64,000 bases of DNA, from NCBI RefSeq assembly GCF_024707525.1, contig NZ_CP062231.1, forward strand, positions 3,348,001-3,412,000, read 5' to 3'. The position numbers and the translations under genes were made by a program. This DNA is from Rhizobium sp. TH2. GTDB taxonomy: Bacteria; Pseudomonadota; Alphaproteobacteria; Rhizobiales; Rhizobiaceae. The notes beneath the pieces were generated by a model. It was not told the origin of the DNA and did not search any database. It saw nothing but the letters and a program-made list of their open reading frames with translations. Shown here one piece after another: positions 61,514 to 64,000 of the stretch (position 1 is its first letter; each line of letters starts with the position of its first letter).

Positions 61514-63445
61514 TCACGCCGCGCGGCGGACCGCCGTGCCCTTGTGAACCTCACCCAGTTCGAAGCGCGAGATGAGATCGACGAGGCGATCGGCCTCTGC
61601 GGCGAGCTTGAGCGTCGCGGCCGAGGTTTCCTCGACCATCGCGGCGTTCTGCTGGGTCACCTGGTCGATCTGGTTGACCGCCTGGTTGATCTCGTTGAGG
61701 CTGATTGCCTGTTCCTTCGCGGAATCGGCGATCGAATGGATGTGGCTGTTGATGGTGAAGACGCGGGTTTCGATATCCGAGAGCGCCGAGCCCGTCGCCT
61801 GAACCAGTTTCACGCCGGCCTGCACCTCAACGCCGGATTTGGTGATCAACGCCTTGATGTCCTTGGCGGCATTGGCCGAACGCTGCGCGAGTTCGCGGAC
61901 TTCCTGCGCCACCACCGCAAAGCCCTTGCCGGCGTCGCCTGCACGGGCGGCTTCGACGCCGGCATTGAGCGCCAGGAGATTGGTCTGGAAGGCGATCTCG
62001 TCGATGACGTTGATGATCTGGCTGATTTCCTGCGAAGCCTGTTCGATCCGTCCCATCGCGGAGATCGCATCGCCCACCACCTTGCCGGCCTGGCTGGCAT
62101 TGTCCTTGGCATCGGTCACCATCTTGGCCGCTTCTTGCGCCTTCTGCGTGGCGTTGCGCACCACACCGGTGATCTCCTGCAGCGCGGCCGAAGTCTCCTC
62201 GAGTGCCGCTGCCTGCTGTTCGGTGCGGCGCGACAGGTCGTTGGTCGAGTTGCCGAGTTCGTTGATATTGCCGTTAATCGAGTCCGAGGTGTTGAGCACT
62301 TCCTTGATCGTGAGCTTGAGGCTGTCCATCGTACCGTTCACATTGCCCTGAAGTTCGGCAAAGGCGCCCTGATACTGGCCTTCCATGGAGCGCGTGAGCT
62401 TGCTTTCGGCGAGATGGGACATGACCGCACGCATCTCGTTGATGCCGGCATCGACGCTGCCGAGGAGCTGGTCGACGTCGTCGGCGAAGCGGTTGAGATT
62501 TTCGTCACCGAAATCGCGGTCGATCCGCCTGGAAAAATCGCCGCCTGCGGCAGATCCTACCACGACGGCCATGCGTGTCTGGAGATCGTCGTTGCGGGCA
62601 CGGGCCTCGGCCTCCTTGGCGTTCAGTTGCTGCACCGCGAGCCCGTTTTCCTTGAAGACGCCGACCGCTTCGGCCATCTGGCCGATCTCGTCCTTGCGAC
62701 CGATGAAGGGCACCTCGATGTCGAATTTTCCTTCCGCGACCTCGCGGATCGTGGCGGTGATGCGGAGGATCGGACCGGAGAGATGTGTCCGTGCGATATA
62801 GACGCCGAGTCCTGCGCCGGCGGCGAGACCGATGCCGGTCATCGCGGTCACGAGAAGGAAGATGGACTGCTTGAAGGCAGCCAGGGCGCTCTCGACGGCT
62901 GTGAGCTGTGCCTGATCCTGCTCGACGACGGCATCGATTTCCTTCTGGAAAGCCTTGCGGTTGGCGCGATTCGCTTCGTTGTTGCCCTGCTCGTTGGCGG
63001 CAGCGGGGCTCTCCTCGGTGCCCAGGCGGGCAGTCTCGGTCCGGAAGGTCTTGAATTCAGCGGAGCGCGCCAGCAGGTTGTCGAAAGTCGCCTTCTGATC
63101 CGCAGCGACGAGCGGCGTCCAGGCAGCGAGCACCTTGTCCATTTCGCCCAGATTCTCAACCAGGCCGCCTGCGAATTTCTTGGCGCCTTCAACGTCCTTC
63201 GCGCCGTAGATGCCACGCGATTCCATCACGACAGCGGTGACATAGCGGTTCAGGCGTTCGCCCAGATAGGCGCGGTCGGCGGCCAGTTTGTATTCGGTGA
63301 GACGCGCGCTATATTCGCTGACCGCGTAAAGCGCGGTCGCACCGATAAAGAGCGCCGAGAGGCACATAATGCCAACCAGGCTGTAGATTTTGCCGCTAAT
63401 TTTCAAGGGGATGCACTCCGGTGGGTCAGATGCGGGAACAGGCAT
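61514..63445 (-). CDS. Methyl-accepting chemotaxis protein
   Basis: A chemoreceptor of about 640 residues. The N-terminus has one helix (IYSLVGIMCLSALFIGATAL), a periplasmic four-helix-type domain, a second helix near residue 200 and a HAMP domain. The signalling domain carries the hairpin tip EIAFQTNLLALNAGVEAARA and methylation helices. The start is uncertain: ATG at 63443-63445 behind GGGGGA is used, while a TTG at 63406 (GGAG behind) would give the typical short MCP start. No ligand is predictable. The C-terminus lacks a CheR pentapeptide. Confidence 0.9.
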   Translation of the reverse strand: MPVPASDPPECIPLKISGKIYSLVGIMCLSALFIGATALYAVSEYSARLTEYKLAADRAYLGERLNRYVTAVVMESRGIYGAKDVEGAKKFAGGLVENLGEMDKVLAAWTPLVAADQKATFDNLLARSAEFKTFRTETARLGTEESPAAANEQGNNEANRANRKAFQKEIDAVVEQDQAQLTAVESALAAFKQSIFLLVTAMTGIGLAAGAGLGVYIARTHLSGPILRITATIREVAEGKFDIEVPFIGRKDEIGQMAEAVGVFKENGLAVQQLNAKEAEARARNDDLQTRMAVVVGSAAGGDFSRRIDRDFGDENLNRFADDVDQLLGSVDAGINEMRAVMSHLAESKLTRSMEGQYQGAFAELQGNVNGTMDSLKLTIKEVLNTSDSINGNINELGNSTNDLSRRTEQQAAALEETSAALQEITGVVRNATQKAQEAAKMVTDAKDNASQAGKVVGDAISAMGRIEQASQEISQIINVIDEIAFQTNLLALNAGVEAARAGDAGKGFAVVAQEVRELAQRSANAAKDIKALITKSGVEVQAGVKLVQATGSALSDIETRVFTINSHIHSIADSAKEQAISLNEINQAVNQIDQVTQQNAAMVEETSAATLKLAAEADRLVDLISRFELGEVHKGTAVRRAA

Positions 63446-63575
63446 CAGCTTCCCCCAAGGATAGGCAACCAGGGTTAATGAAAACTTGCTTAGACACACC
63501 TAATATTTATCAATTTTGCGGAAAAATCGGTTGATTTACGGAGATTTCGCTCTCCAAACGAGCAATTCTGAAAAA

Positions 63576-63920
63576 TCAGCGGAGATGCAGCGTCTGCTGG
63601 TAAATAATGGTGGACCTGTTGCCCGACCGGCAATAGCCCAGCATCGGCCTGGGCATTTCGTCCAGCGCATCGACCATGGCACGCACGGCGTCGGGTGTGG
63701 GCGGTCCACTGACGGGAATATGGCGCACTTCCAGCCCGAGTGCCGCAGCTTTTGCGGCGATCTCAGCGAAATCAGGCTGGCCGGGATCTTCGTCGTCAGG
63801 CCGATGGCAGACAACCGACTTGAAGCCCATCTCCTTGATCCCGTCGAGATCCTCGAGCGCAATCTGCGCGGTGACGGCGTATTCATCGTTCATAGGCCGG
63901 ATGTCCATGGCAAAATCCAT
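63576..63920 (-). CDS. TIGR01244-type phosphatase/sulfurtransferase-like protein
   Basis: A 114-residue cytosolic protein with the cysteine-phosphatase loop YCRSGNRST near its C-terminus and HRPDDEDPGQPD upstream. It is of the TIGR01244 group (the same fold as the N-terminal part of the Blh/BigR-region proteins of rhizobia), related to dual-specificity phosphatases and involved in sulfide handling in some members. The start may be 63920 or 63908. The gap to the window end shows nothing further. Confidence 0.8.
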   Translation of the reverse strand: MDFAMDIRPMNDEYAVTAQIALEDLDGIKEMGFKSVVCHRPDDEDPGQPDFAEIAAKAAALGLEVRHIPVSGPPTPDAVRAMVDALDEMPRPMLGYCRSGNRSTIIYQQTLHLR

Positions 63921-64000
63921 ATTGTCGAGAAGACTGATCTACTAAATACACACGCGCGCCGTCAATCACTGGAACGCGAAACTGAGCCTGTATGTCATGA

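Noticed and set aside
61493..63478. Plus-strand open frame of about 660 codons opposite the chemoreceptor
   Set aside because: The minus-strand protein has all chemoreceptor motifs; the plus frame is low in known motifs and rich in residues typical of antisense frames.

Overview
The window looks like an alphaproteobacterial chromosome of the order Hyphomicrobiales (Rhizobiales). The reasons are a division and cell wall (dcw) cluster in rhizobial order, the betaine-lipid genes btaAB, a PPi-type phosphofructokinase, an alphaproteobacterial-type RNase P RNA, a SahR-type regulator beside metF, and a palindromic intergenic repeat of the kind common in rhizobial genomes. Genus cannot be fixed from sequence reading alone.

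Region 1 (1 to about 15.6 kb) is a metal-handling accessory island. On the minus strand a secreted protein (CusF-like by its first residues only), a cupredoxin, a Tat-exported multicopper oxidase, a TolC-type outer-membrane channel, a small lipoprotein and a His/Cys-rich secreted protein form one unit. Around it lie a cytochrome b561, a second Cys-rich secreted protein, a DUF305 protein, a class II cytochrome c, the Ni/Co pair dmeRF, a degenerate tRNA, a membrane adenylate/guanylate cyclase, the copper ATPase with its CueR/HmrR regulator, a Crp-type regulator, a Spy-like protein and a CopZ-like chaperone. Three MerR-type promoters share almost the same 12-base start (TTGACCTT[A/G][C/T]CA), which suggests one copper regulon. 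The right end (13.9 to 15.2 kb) is visibly poorer in GC. It holds an unidentified ORF, a row of about 21-bp repeats, and a merR gene with a textbook mer operator but no mer genes.

Region 2 (15.6 to 30.6 kb) is a diguanylate cyclase followed by the minus-strand dcw cluster mraZ-rsmH-ftsL-ftsI-murE-murF-mraY-murD-ftsW-murG-murC-murB. Many of its genes abut or overlap by 4 bases. The ddl-ftsQ-ftsA-ftsZ genes expected after murB are absent; the cyclase and the metal island sit there. A MraZ-type TGGG repeat array covers the mraZ promoter, and a full CtrA box lies upstream of ftsW.

Region 3 (30.7 to 64 kb) is mostly core genome: rnpB; an operon of hscC, two membrane-anchored J-like proteins and a FAD oxidoreductase; an AmiD-like amidase with djlA; a 277-bp structured palindrome; PPi-PFK; several peptidoglycan hydrolases; a GGDEF-EAL protein; btaAB; DMT transporters; metF with sahR; ettA; a T2-family RNase with altered catalytic residues; an alpha/beta hydrolase; TerC; a ThDP enzyme; an RTX protein; a chemoreceptor; and a small phosphatase-like protein. 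A 25-codon membrane peptide gene lies at 50272-50349. No CRISPR array, integrase or complete insertion sequence was seen.
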